Source of the DNA: Flaveria trinervia
Taxonomy: Eukaryota; Streptophyta; Magnoliopsida; Asterales; Asteraceae
Assembly (NCBI GenBank): GCA_025506515.1
Contig: CM046443.1
Coordinates: 22,865,898-22,929,897 of the forward strand
Reading direction: 5' to 3'
Length of the DNA stretch: 64,000 bases
Part shown: piece after piece, positions 47,440 through 58,625 of the stretch
Numbering within the stretch: the stretch's first letter is position 1
How the letters are laid out: each line of letters begins with the position of its first letter
Program-made: the position numbers and the translations under genes
Notes under the pieces: model-generated
Databases searched by the model: none
What the model saw: the letters and a program-made list of their open reading frames with translations, nothing else
Told to the model about the DNA's origin: nothing

Positions 47440-47860
47440 TGAAAAGGGGACGAGTCATGAGTTAGTTTAGTGTGTAGATAAGGTGTACCATATCATCGAC
47501 CCTATGAATTTGCTCAAATTTGGAAACAAATTTTTGATGTGGTTTTAGGCATGTCCTATTGTAGTTGGTGAATCTATTCATTTACTAGAAACATAGTTCG
47601 GTTGGTTGATCATGAAGGCCCTGGACAAAGGATATATGCTTATGGGGCAACTACTAAGTAGATGATGTGGACATCTAAAAGACTATTGATTTACCGAGCC
47701 TATGTGGAGATTGCAGGGGTTAAACCTATAGACTTGGAAAATAAAATCAAGACAATGATCAAGATAAAGTCAAGTAAGAAGTTAAGACTTACCGCACAAA
47801 ACGTTCACTTATCACGTGACTTGTTCCTATCATGTGAGAAGTAAATCTCACGCAAGAACT
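47440..47860 (+). pseudogene. Likely tail of aORF D beyond the solo LTR
   Basis: Resumes the sequence interrupted at 45117. One frame reads YEFAQIWKQIFDVVLG, then LVDHEGPGQRIYAYGATTK, a TAG, and MMWTSKRLLIYRAYVEIAGV, with stops between. The composition and direction fit a degenerate C-terminal part of the accessory ORF, but no close match with the other copies is visible. Motif-like CACGTGACTTG/CATGTGAGAAG follows at its end. Confidence 0.3.
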
Positions 47861-48297
47861 ATCTAATTAGTATATATAGTTAGTTTTTATGGTAATTGTT
47901 AAGCTTTTGATCACTTTCCTAAATTTGTACTAAATTGTAAAAACATGAACTCAGAGAGCAATAGAGAAGATAAGTTTATTTACCTTGTGTTCATTCACTT
48001 TATTCTTCAACTTCTTTATATGTAATTGTTTACATTCAACATTCAAAATTACGAGATCGATTTAAATATGGTAATGATCCTTGTAGTTGCGGTGGTGGTG
48101 GTGTTGTGGGTCGGTAATGGTGGTGTGTGGGTTAGCGGATGATGATGATGATCATGATGTGTAGTATGTGTTTGTAATATACAAGCAAACACATATATCA
48201 TTTAATGATGATGATGATGATGATGATGATGTGTGGTGTGGGTCCCACATAAATTTAATAATATAGTTGAAGTATTTTGTTGTTAGTTCAAGGGTAA
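47861..48297. other. LTR-like or flanking sequence with GAT microsatellite
   Basis: No gene. AT-rich start with TATATATAG near 47870, then a GGT/GTG-rich piece and two ATG/GAT trinucleotide runs (about 48137-48160 and 48205-48232). It ends at the near-TSD GGTAA of solo LTR 2. Confidence 0.4.
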
Positions 48298-50248
48298 TGT
48301 AACACGCAGTTATTCTATTAAGGTAAATAAAAGAAGAAAACATCAATAAACCCAAGTTGAGGGGTTAAAATGTAAAAGGTGACAAAAGTACAAAGAATTT
48401 GGTGTAAAGGTGGGCATGGCCGCCCACCCTCCCTTCACATCACCTTTTTACAATCGGGTTCTAGAGAGAGAGAGCATAAAAACTCTCGGGTTGAAGAAGA
48501 AGAAGAGGTTGAATTCAAGGTATGAATTCATGGGTTTTAAGTGTTTATGATGGGTTTTGTCTCAGTTATGTGCTTATGTGTTTGTGTGTGTGTCTTTGGT
48601 GGGTTTCTAGGTGTTTGAACTCATTTGCATATGGGTTAGAAGGAAGATACACCCAACGTTGCATGAGGTGAGTTTCTAGACCCTGGTTTTACTTGATTTA
48701 AACTCTTTGGGGCGGAAAATGTATTTAAACGATTTTACAATGTTTATGTATGTATACCCATATGTATTATGCATGTTTGATGATGATTCTTAGATGCTTA
48801 TAGGTTGTTCATGTTTAGAATAGCCTTGGTAAGTTTAGAATGAATAGGCTTGATGTTTGGGTTCGAAATATCCTAGAAACATGTTGAGCAAAAGGTTCAT
48901 GCGCCTAAATAGGGCTCATGCACCTGGAAGTGCCTTATAAATGTTTAAGTGTAACTCATGCGCCTGAATAGTGGTTCGTGCGCCTAGAATTTGTAATCGG
49001 ACGACTAAGTGTTGGCCATGCACCCAAGGGTGGGCCATGTGCCTAAACAGTGTTCCCATGCGCCCAAACAGCCAACTTCCTAAGTATGCCAAAACGCCCA
49101 TACCCCATGCGCCTAAGTGTCCATCCGTCCGAATGGATCATACGACCGAATAGTTCATGTGCTTGAATAGTTCATTCGCCTAAGTGTTAAAACGGTTAAG
49201 TGTTGGTTGATGTGCCTGCATAGTGATGAAATGCCCAAACAGGGCTCATGCGCCCAAATAGGGTTGGTGCGCCTAAACACTTAGAATTTATTATGAAATT
49301 TTTGGGAGTCTATGCTATTAAAGTTTTGACCAAGGTTTGACTAGGGCTTATTAATTCTTCGTTTCACGCATGATTATGATTGTTTTGTGATTGTTCCATA
49401 TTATTATTATTATTATTATTAGTGTGTGACTTTACGTGGTGTGTTTATTATCATAACGTAAACTGTTACTAATAATAATAAAGAGAAAGAGCAATGAAGA
49501 AGAGAATTGGAACTTAATTAAAGTGCTAACAAGTCTTGCAAGCTTATAGGAGGTGCACGACCATGTTGTCGTTAGCTCAACTGTGATGCGGGTTAGCTAC
49601 CCTATTTTGCACACATGGCCAGTTAATGAGATTGGCGGACCTTTGCAGCATACCCTAGGTGACTAGGCCAGCCTTTTATACAGTACATAGAGCCCTTTGA
49701 GGGAACAGAGGGCCCAGCACCATTTCCCCCGCGCACATAGTTTAGGTTATTGCTCATTGGTCCACATAGATAGTGAAAGTTAAAGATAAAAGAGTACAGA
49801 CACCGAAGAGAAGAAGCATTATCTGTTTGTATAGTTAATGCGCGCTCACGTATAAAGAGATGAAATTTCATAAAAAGAGTATTTTCATATGTATACCTTA
49901 CAAAAAGTCTTTTATTAGTTTTAAAAACAAGAACTCACTCAGCAACGCTAACTTTTATACATTTTCAGTTGGCAGGTAAACATTGCTGAGGATGGCATGA
50001 CGGTGAAGCTACTCGGCAGGGAAAGACTGACATCCATTCATACTCGTTATTGCTGTTGTTTTGTAATGCAATTAAACAATTCATTTGTATGTGGTTAAAC
50101 AATAGTGTATTGCTCAACAACAGTGTTTTTAATGAAATGAATGGCTTTTGTTAAAGTAATTCTGCTCCTTAGGTTGTAAATTATAATGTTTAATGTATTT
50201 AATGATGTGAATGACCAACTAGGAGGTCTCCGGAAATGTGGCCTTACA
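48298..50248 (+). repeat. Solo Gypsy-type LTR 2
   Basis: Starts TGTAACACGC and ends GGCCTTACA. The flanks GGTAA (48293-48297) and GCTAA (50249-50253) differ by one base. It is related to solo LTR 1: same ends, the GAGAGAGAG leader near 48460, CTCAACTGTG...GGGTTAGCTACCC near 49575, and the TTTTATACATTTTCAGTTGGCAGG block near 49950. The motif array in the middle has a different sequence. A TTA/TAT microsatellite lies near 49400-49420. Small frames at 48916-49153 come from the array. Confidence 0.78.
48890..49275 (+). repeat. ATGCGCCTAAATAG minisatellite in solo LTR 2
   Basis: About twenty degenerate copies of (C)ATGCGCC(T/C)(A/G)AA(T/C)AG at roughly 17-25 bp spacing. It lies in the same relative place as the AATGCGGATGA array of solo LTR 1, in an otherwise alignable LTR, so the array sequence has been replaced or has diverged faster than its surroundings. 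Confidence 0.8.
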
Positions 50249-50364
50249 GCTAAAATGGTCATTTCATAACCATTTAATTAGAAAAACTAACAACAACCCC
50301 CTAAGGGACCAATCTTGTTATGGTTTGGTAACAGTTGGGACCAGAACATTAATTTCTCAAAAGT

Positions 50365-51108
50365 TGTTAGGACTGTTTTTGTATGGAGTACTAATGGATT
50401 CTGCGTGAGATAAGATAAAATAGTGCGGAATCCTATTTGATTGGCGATATAATAAGTGAGAATGACAATCTGATCGATCTAACGATGAAACAAAGGTTAA
50501 GAATTGATTAGAAATCGATTAGGAATGAACTATGAAGTTGGATTGGCTATTTTGGATACTCTGGACGGCTAGGGTTTGTAAATATTTGAAGTCTCTTCAA
50601 AAGTGTCGTTTTTCCAAGAATTATGTGGTATTTATTGGTTTGTAGTTTTCATTCGTATTATTGAACCATTAGCATGGTTCAGTGATGCGACTGACTCATA
50701 TGGTTGATTCATACGCATGACTAAAGATTCAGTCGTGTGACCAGATCAATCTTATGTCTTAGTCATACGACTGATCCAATCTCCTAGTTCAGTCGTGCGA
50801 CTGGTTCATAAGTATGATTCATTCATGCGTATGGTCCATAAGTATGGTCCATTAGCATAAATAATCACCCGACTAGGTTGAATAAATTTCTTAATCATTA
50901 TTGACTTAGAACCATATACAACAACCTCAAACCTATAAAAGATATTCATACATATGAATTATATCAAATACAATAATAATATGAAATATTGAAAGACAAA
51001 TACACATCAAAAGCATATCATATTTCATTAATTCGTTACATTACACATGTGTAAGAAATGAAAGACTTTTACATTAAGAACATAAACGAGGAAGATAATG
51101 TATCAACA
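50365..51108 (-). repeat. 3' LTR of Copia A2
   Basis: On the minus strand TGTTGATAC...CCTAACA, 744 bp, alignable with 8892-9619. Motif array (CAGTCGCACGACTGAAC and relatives) at about 50870-50650. The TATA box is weakened (CAATAAATAC, near 50636-50628), and the CCTAGCCGTCCAGAG leader block follows. Confidence 0.9.
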
Positions 51109-51120
51109 AACTCCCCGTCA
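51109..51120 (-). promoter_or_regulatory. Polypurine tract of Copia A2
   Basis: Minus strand GACGGGGAGTTT directly precedes the LTR start. It is one base off the AGGGGGAG form seen in element B. Confidence 0.7.
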
Positions 51121-51129
51121 GACGTAGTT

Positions 51130-54100
51130 TTCGTATTGTCTAACATGTTTTTCTCCAAGTTCTTCTATGTTTCTTTTGCTGTTGCTCTCGTGGCATGCAA
51201 TTTCTCTAATATTGAAACCAAATGAGGCTGAATTTATCAAACTGCAGATGCACCAGGAGCTTAGTTTCAACTTCACAGTCATTACCTTCTTCTAGGATCT
51301 ATAGTACTTCTTCAACAAGCTTTTGGCTTTGTTGTGGATCAATCTGTTGTTCATAAGCTTGGGAGATCTTCCTCTGAAGCCTATAACTTTAGCCTATTTT
51401 CTTGTACTTTTCTTCTATGGTGACTCCTACGTGTATCTCCAATGCAAAGCAGAGTTGTATAACATGTTGGAACTGTAGAGCTTGTCCAATATCTACCATG
51501 CATAGAACACTGGCCACTTGTATAAAGTGTAGACATCTTCAAGAGAGAAGTTAGTAAGCCATATTGGGTCAAATACCATGATAGTCTTAATCTTTCCTTC
51601 TCTGTTCAAAACTATGACCGCTTCCCCCATCCTCCAATCCTAATACCACCATTTGAAGCGTGGAGTGAAGTCCTGTGGTATCTCTCATAAGGGAATCTTA
51701 GACATTATGCGTGGGGGACTCCACTTCAACACTACTTTAGGCCTTCTAGACATAGGATCAGCTTCAGTCTTATGAATGAACCGCTTAGGTTGTTGAGGCC
51801 TGAAGTTGACCCATTTCGTGTGGTAATTCTTTCTTGAGTGCTGTCTCAAACCATCCCGACATCTTCCTTGGGTTGGCATACAAAAGGTCTAAACATGCAA
51901 ATTTATTTAGCTCAAAACCACGAAGAGTCTTCAGATCATATGGATATCTGAAGCATTCAATCCATTCTCTCTTTTCACAACATAGACATCCAAGTCATCA
52001 AAATAGGCCCATGTGATGATCTTGCCTAACGCTTTCTAATGTCTTTTGACTCGGTAAAGTCTGGTGTAGGCATTCAGCTTTGGACGTGCGCATTGAGCTT
52101 TCATTTCTACAAAACAAGCTGCCCATTCAGCATTCTTAATATCAACATTTGCATCTGAAGCTTGGGCTTTACTTTCATCCTTTACTTTTTCTTTCACCAT
52201 TTCCTCCAACTTCTTAAAAGTATCACTGCCAAAAGTTTCACCATAGTTGGGGATAACGTTGCCCTCATGGTCAGTGTACTATGGATAGTAATCTAATGTG
52301 ACAACTTCAATTCCAATCTCATCCACTCCTTGTAGCTCCTCATCAGTCAAAACATCAACTTCTGGAGCATCTTTAACTAGCTCATCTGGATTCAGTTTAA
52401 ACATATCAGCAAGCTGCTTGTGAGTCAGGTCATGATAGATTTCTCCTTCTTTAGGAATGTAGGTCACTGGCCTTCTAACAATCCCTTGCAAGTCAAGAAT
52501 CAAAGTTAGCTTAGTCTTGATTTGTAGAATGGGAAGAACATCGTAATCACCAGCTTGTGGAGCTTTGCCTTTGCCCTAATCATGTGTCTCCTCAGCTGGA
52601 GCTACAGAGGATGCGGCTCTTTTGGAGCGCCTCTCCCGAGCTGCTTGAGTTGAAGCTGATGCAGATGCATCACCTCCTTGCTCATCATCATCAACTTGAT
52701 ATCTTCTTTTCCTTTTCCACTCGGTCCAGCTTCCTCATCATCATCATCTTCTTCTGAATAATCATCTGTAAGCTTATTATCATCATCTTCACCATCTTCA
52801 CCATCATCATTAATTTTTAGGGTATCAACTTAGATCCCTTCAACCTCAGCATTAGCTTTTTGTTATTCTTCTCCAGCCCTCATCATCTTGATAAAAGCCA
52901 TCACAAGCTCTTTTTGAGCTGTTATTGCATGGTGAGCTTGAACTAACGCTCTCTGGTCAGCAACGTTCTTTTCGGTCAGCTGACCAATCGGCTTGCCTTG
53001 GGTGGTATTGACCTCTACCAGCTCGTTCATCAAGTTGGCTCTCAGCTCATCCGTGTGTAGCAGCTTTAGCACCAATCTATTGAGGCTCACCAGTTGTTCA
53101 TGTAACCCAACAGTAGGTAGACTAGACCTTTGAGTTGGTGAAATTTGGTGGATGTGCTGGTTTGGTAAGTAGTGGGTGTAGTGGTGGATGTGGTGAAGAT
53201 ATGAGTAGGAATGGAAGTGGATTGTGGTGGAGCTGTGTTGGGTATTGTGGGTGAGGTGGATGTGAATGTATGAGTGGTGGTGGGAGTGTTAGTGGCTGTG
53301 GTAGTGGCTTTGGAAGTGGAAGAAATGATTAAGGTAATCTTCTATCTCTACCCTTCTTGCCATAGGGATGAGCCATCCTCTTCTTCCTGTACCCCTTGGC
53401 TATAGGGGCTCTCCCTGAGCTGATCGGCTAGTCGGGTATGTATGATGGATCACTGGAATTAGTATCACTACCCATAGAACCAGCTTGGCATCCACCAACC
53501 GCCTCTTTCCCATTCTCGGTAGCCACAACCCAGCTACCGACTTGCTTGACGAGATGCTCAACATTAGAACCTTCATCTTCAACGAAAAAGAAGTCTTCGT
53601 GGAAAGCAACCTTCTTAGATCCACCAGGTGCATCAGAAGTACCATGAGGAGATGGTGGAGATATAGTAGATGTGTCAGCGGCCCTTGATTGACTGGGACC
53701 AGCATCTCCACCACCTTGACCGTCGTCATGGTCATCATCATCATCATCTTCTTCATTAGCGGGAACCATTACGGGCTCAATATCAAAATCACTGTCATCA
53801 TGATGCCACTTCTTATGAGAGGGCGCCATATAATCTCCTGACCGGGGGCTTCACCTGCTTCCCCCGGTACACCTTCATCTTCCCCAGTGTGGTATCATCC
53901 ATCACCTCTAATACAGCAACATCATCCTTCTCCTTCGGCAACAAAGGAAGCTTCTGGTCTATAATCATCTGCAAGAAACATGGATACTTGCAGAAGCCTT
54001 CTTTGCGCTTGGCCTCAATGTTCTTTATCAAGTAGGAGAATAGCATGCGGGAGAAACTGAATGGGTGGTTTAGTACTAGTGCATCGTATGCATTCTGGAT

Positions 54101-54560
54101 TTGGTCAGACATCTCATCAAATCCTCCACACCTAGAGGCTATGCACTTGAGGATCACATGTGCCAAGTACTTGAACTAGGGGCACATGTTGCTCTTGTTC
54201 AGCACGCCGGCGTTGATGTCCCCAGTGTACTTGATCCTCAAAAAACATCCCCGAACAGTCAGGGGATGTAGCTTGGTTGGGTAAGCACCGTCCTCACCCA
54301 GATCCAAGACCCTCCTCAGGTCGTCTTAGTGATCTCAATCTCTATTCCGAATATAGAGCTCCGGATACAGTAGGCTCAAAGGACCGATCAACTACAACGT
54401 TATCGTAGAAAGTCTATTGTACAGGTCTATGCGGTGTGCATGGTGTAGAAATAGCCTTGTAGATCCTCAATCTACGCAAGAAGGCTATGATCCTAATGAA
54501 CTCAGCACCGTTCTTGGATAAAGCATCCAGATGAGCACAAATGTTGTGCTTAGTGCTCAT
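51130..54560 (-). pseudogene. Retrotransposon accessory ORF (aORF), copy A2
   Basis: Start ATG 54560-54558 (MSTKHNICAHLDALSKNGAEF, then FLRRLRIYKAIS), aligning with the other copies. The best open part (54166-53813) reads ILKCIASRCGGFDEMSDQIQ, NAYDALVLNHPFSFSRMLF and CKYPCFLQMIIDQKLP, equivalent to IFLEMIFDDLIP of copy F. The next frame (53829-53428) is acidic with long Asp runs. 53090-52863 is helical. 52503-52279 contains GEIYHDLTHKQLADMFKLNP. Near the C-terminus (51660-51500) FKWWY, DWRMGEAVIVLNREGKIKTI and FDPIWLTNFSLEDVYTLY can be read. Many frameshifts. No membrane segment or signal peptide seen. Function unknown; hydrophilic, and probably a non-structural protein. Confidence 0.65.
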
Positions 54561-54639
54561 AGTCTATCTCTCTACCATGTTGGTGTAACACAAGTAACAT
54601 ATACATTTGATTTGTGCATAAGAGATAACAGTTGAATAG

Positions 54640-56330
54640 TTTTTGATTTTGATCAAACTGGTTCAATCGTGTGATTGAACCATACGATAGAGTTTAGTCA
54701 TACGATTGAGCCAGCGACTGAGTTCAGCCATGCGATTAAGCCTGCGACTGGAGTTACTCGTATGTTAAGCCATTTGGTTGAGTCAGTCATGCGATTGAGT
54801 CACCGATTGATTCACTTGTGCGATTGCATCATGCGTCTGTCTCAATCATGCGACTAAGGTTCATATGGAGTGTCTATTCGCATCTTGATCTGTTCGATAC
54901 TCAAACTCAGAATCTTTGTCAAAACGTTATATTACATGTCGTGTTTAGATTCATTTGGTTCGCAGGGACTTAAAATAGCACTTATATTAATCAACATTTT
55001 GTCCATTTAAGTGGTCTATTTTAATAGTATAGTCCCAGTTATTGATTTAAACACCTTCGGTCATTTAGGGTTCGATTAATCCATTCATTTGCAATTATTT
55101 TAGTTGCAAAGTACATATAGATGAATGGGAAATCAATTAGGATAACAATCGGAGATCAATCACATTAATAAAAATTTTGAATGGTGGTAGGGTATACGAC
55201 GGACCAACACCCTTATTTATAATGTTTTGAGTTTCAGTCATGTGACTGTACCTATACGCATGATTCATTCGTGCGACTGGGGTTTAGTCATGCGACTGGC
55301 TTAGACTCCTTCATCCAGTCGTATGATTGGTTCATTCTTGTGATCCAATCGCATGGTTTCCCCATACTCACGGTCCAATCATGTGATTGGCTCATACTTA
55401 TGGTTCAATCGTGTGATTGGCTCATACTTATACTTCAATCGTGCGATTGCTCATAATTATGAGTTTGACTTCATACACTTCAATATAGTAAAATTTTAAC
55501 TTTTGATATATAGCATTATGACCAATGATCATCTTGGGCATGACCTTTTTAACAGAAAATCATTTGATCACTTCCAACGTGATCCTTTTAATTTAGAGTC
55601 AATTGGTCACCTCAGACGTGACCTTTTTAATTTGTGATTCACAGAGTTCATCTAGTTATATAGCGCGACATTTATGCAATCAAGAAAACAAAAGCAGAAA
55701 ACAACTTTAATAAAAGCAAAAGAAGACATATTTTTGTGTTTTTGGCATGAGGTGGATTGAAACCTTTTAGACATCATCTAACTGATTTTTCTTCCTGAGC
55801 AGAACAGCTTCAATTTATTTTTATCATAACTGGAAAGATTTATATGGAATCATGCAGGTATATCATAATCATTTGGGACCCTTTTATATGTATTTGAATA
55901 CTAGATTCTTATTTGTCTGAGGGTCAATAGCACTTTTAGGAAATCATACTAGAGCTATAAGATGCACACAATGATTTTGACCATCGAGAGTTGTAGGCAC
56001 GATGATTATAGTATATTTGTCCACTTAAATCCATACACTCATTTTTTACTCAAATTGGTGATGAGTTAGGTTCCATTATTTCGACAAGCATTTGTGGATC
56101 TCACACTTATATGATAATCAATATTCCCCAGTAGATTTTGAGCGTTCTATGGGTATTTAAAAAGAGGAAACTATTCTATGATCTTTTAAAGAGATGCCAA
56201 GCATCGGGTCAGTACCATCGCACAGTAGAGAGGCGCAAACAACAATGAATTCTAAATATTTAGGTTATGCATATCCTGAGGTCAGTGCCATCGCACAGCA
56301 GAGAGGCACACAACCTATCTTTGTGCGATT
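54640..56330 (-). repeat. Spacer module copy 1 (array, TATA, array)
   Basis: First of two direct copies of an approximately 1.63-1.65-kb module lying between pol and the aORF. Reading toward the aORF: conserved GTCAGTACCATCGCAC block (56330-56200), AT-rich part, motif array (55450-55250), TATA box (TATTTATA on plus, 55214-55221), leader, then a second array (54860-54660). A 24-bp inverted repeat at 54659-54682 has perfect 10-bp arms (TGGTTCAATC, GTGT, GATTGAACCA). No coding frame is supported. Confidence 0.8.
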
Positions 56331-57960
56331 GAACCGTACGATAGAGTTCAATCATACGATTGAGCCTACGACTGAGTTCAGCCGTGTGATTTAGCTTGCG
56401 ACTAAACTTACTCGTATGTTAAGCCATTCGGTTCAGTCAGTCATGGGACTGAGTCACCGATTGAATCACTCGTGCAATTGAATCATGCGTCTGGCTTAAT
56501 TATGCGACTGAGGTTCATATGGAGTGTCTATTCGCATCTTGCTCTGTTCGACACTCAAACTAAGAATCTTTCTCAAAATATTATATTACATGTCGTGTTT
56601 AGATTCATTTTGTTCACATGGACTCGAAATAGCACTTATATAAATCAACATTTTTGTCTATCTAAGTGGTATATTTTAAGAGTATAGTCCCGGTTATTGA
56701 TTTAAACACCTTTGGTCATTTAGGGTTCGATTAATCCATCATTTGAAACAATTTTAGTTGCAAAGTACCTGTAGATGAATGGGAAATCAATTAGTATAAC
56801 AATCGGAGATCAATCACAATAATAAAAAATTTGAAGAGTGGTAGGGCATACGACGGACCAACACCCTTATTTATAATGTTTTGAATTTCAGTCATGCCAC
56901 TGTACCTATACGCATGATTCATTCGTGCGACTGGGGTTTAGTCTTGCGACTGGCTCAGACTCCTTCATCTAGTCGTACGATTGGTTCATTCTTGTTATCC
57001 AATCGCATGGTTGCCCCATACTCATGGTCCAATCATGTGATTGGCTCACACTTGTGGTTCAATCGTGTGATTGGCTCATACTTATAATTCAATAGTGCGA
57101 TTGTCTCATACATATGAGTTTGACTTAATACACTTCCATACACTCTAAATTAAACTTTTGATATATAACATTATGACCAATGATCATCTCGGGCGTGACC
57201 TTTTTATCAAAAAATCATTTGATCACCTCAGACGTGATCCTTTAAATTTAGAGTCAATTGGTCACCTCAAACATGAACTTTTTAATTTGTGATTCACAGA
57301 GTTCATCTAGTTATATAGCGCGACATTTACGCAATGATGAAAACAAAAACAGAAAACAACTTTAATAAAAGCAAAAGAAAACATATTTTTGTGTTTTTGG
57401 CTTAAGGTGGATTGAAACCTTTTAGACATCATCTAATTGATTTTTCCTCCTGAGCAGAACAGCTTCAATTTATGTTTATCATAACTAGAAAGATTCATAT
57501 GGAATCATACAGATATATCATAATCGTTTGGGACCCTTTCATATCTATTTGAATACTAGATTCTTATTTGACTGAGAGTCAATAGCAGTTTGAGGAAATC
57601 ATACTAGAGCTATAAGATGCACACAATGATTTTGACGGTCGAGAGTTGCAGCCATGATGATTGTCAGTATATTTGTCCACTTAAATCCATAAACTTATTT
57701 TTTCCTCAAGTTGGTGAGGAGTTAGGTTACATTATTTCAACAAGCATTTGTGGATCTCACACTTTGAGCGGACTATGGGTATTTAACAAGAAGAAACTAT
57801 TCTAAGATCTTTTAAAGAGATGACAAGCATCGGGTCAGTACCATCGCACAGTAGAGAGGCACAAACAACAATGAATTCTAAATATTTAGGTTATGCATAT
57901 CCTGAGGTCAGTGCCATCACACAGCAGAGATGCACACAACCTATCTTCTTGTTAGAGAAT
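56331..57960 (-). repeat. Spacer module copy 2, tandem duplicate
   Basis: Same order of blocks as copy 1: conserved block 57960-57820, array 57100-56900, TATA box at 56868-56875, leader, array 56520-56335. Corresponding points are offset by 1654 bp (TCATATGGAGTG at 54861 and 56515) and by 1626 bp (CAACCTATCT at 56311 and 57937). The two are collinear and closely similar, so this is a tandem duplication. Confidence 0.85.
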
Positions 57961-58625
57961 ATTATTTTTCTTTTGCACATAACACACCAACAACATTAGT
58001 CATTAGCTTGATTGCTCTTAACCATGTTTTTCTATGTGCTTTGCTCATTTTTATGGTCATCCGAACACATTTGTGGCGTTTATTTTGCTCGTCACCCGTT
58101 ATTGAAAATGCATTGATTGTGTTAACCAGGGATAAGATGAGAACCCACAGTAAGTTGAACAAATTACTTTAAATTTGATTCACCAATGTGGTCTACTCGT
58201 CTATTGTGTTAATTCTACCGACACATCACATAATGAACTAGCAACCTCTAGGCCTACTTTCTCTATGTTACCTTAGTAACAGACTAGTTTACTATCATTT
58301 TCCTTTATTTTTATTAGACTTCTTCAGACTTGTAATTTGAATATAGCAATTTGATCATTTAAATCCTTTTTGAAGTCCCAAACAATTAGTTCCCTGTGTA
58401 CTATCATATTCCATAATTGTTGAATCAATCTCACAGATTTGATTTCTTTGCTTTCAGCTTATCTGCCCGTCCTCATTTTTTAAGTAATTAAATAATGAAA
58501 CTAATTTAAATACTTAAACTAAACTATTCTCCCCTTAAAATTCTAAAACCAAAATATTTTTTGTCTTTGGATTTTTAAAGACAGGAAAATAAAATAAAAA
58601 AATTAAAAAAGAAAAACATGAGGGA
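57961..58625 (-). other. 3' region of A2 pol transcript, no gene
   Basis: Non-coding DNA between the pol stop and the spacer modules. A purine tract AAGGGGAG (minus strand, 58529-58536) lies about 90 bp after the pol stop and resembles the PPT. Extra PPT-like tracts after pol have been described for Sireviruses. Confidence 0.45.

Noticed and set aside
57930..58172. 80-residue plus-strand hydrophobic ORF
   Set aside because: Lies in non-coding A2 sequence on the opposite strand; no domain.
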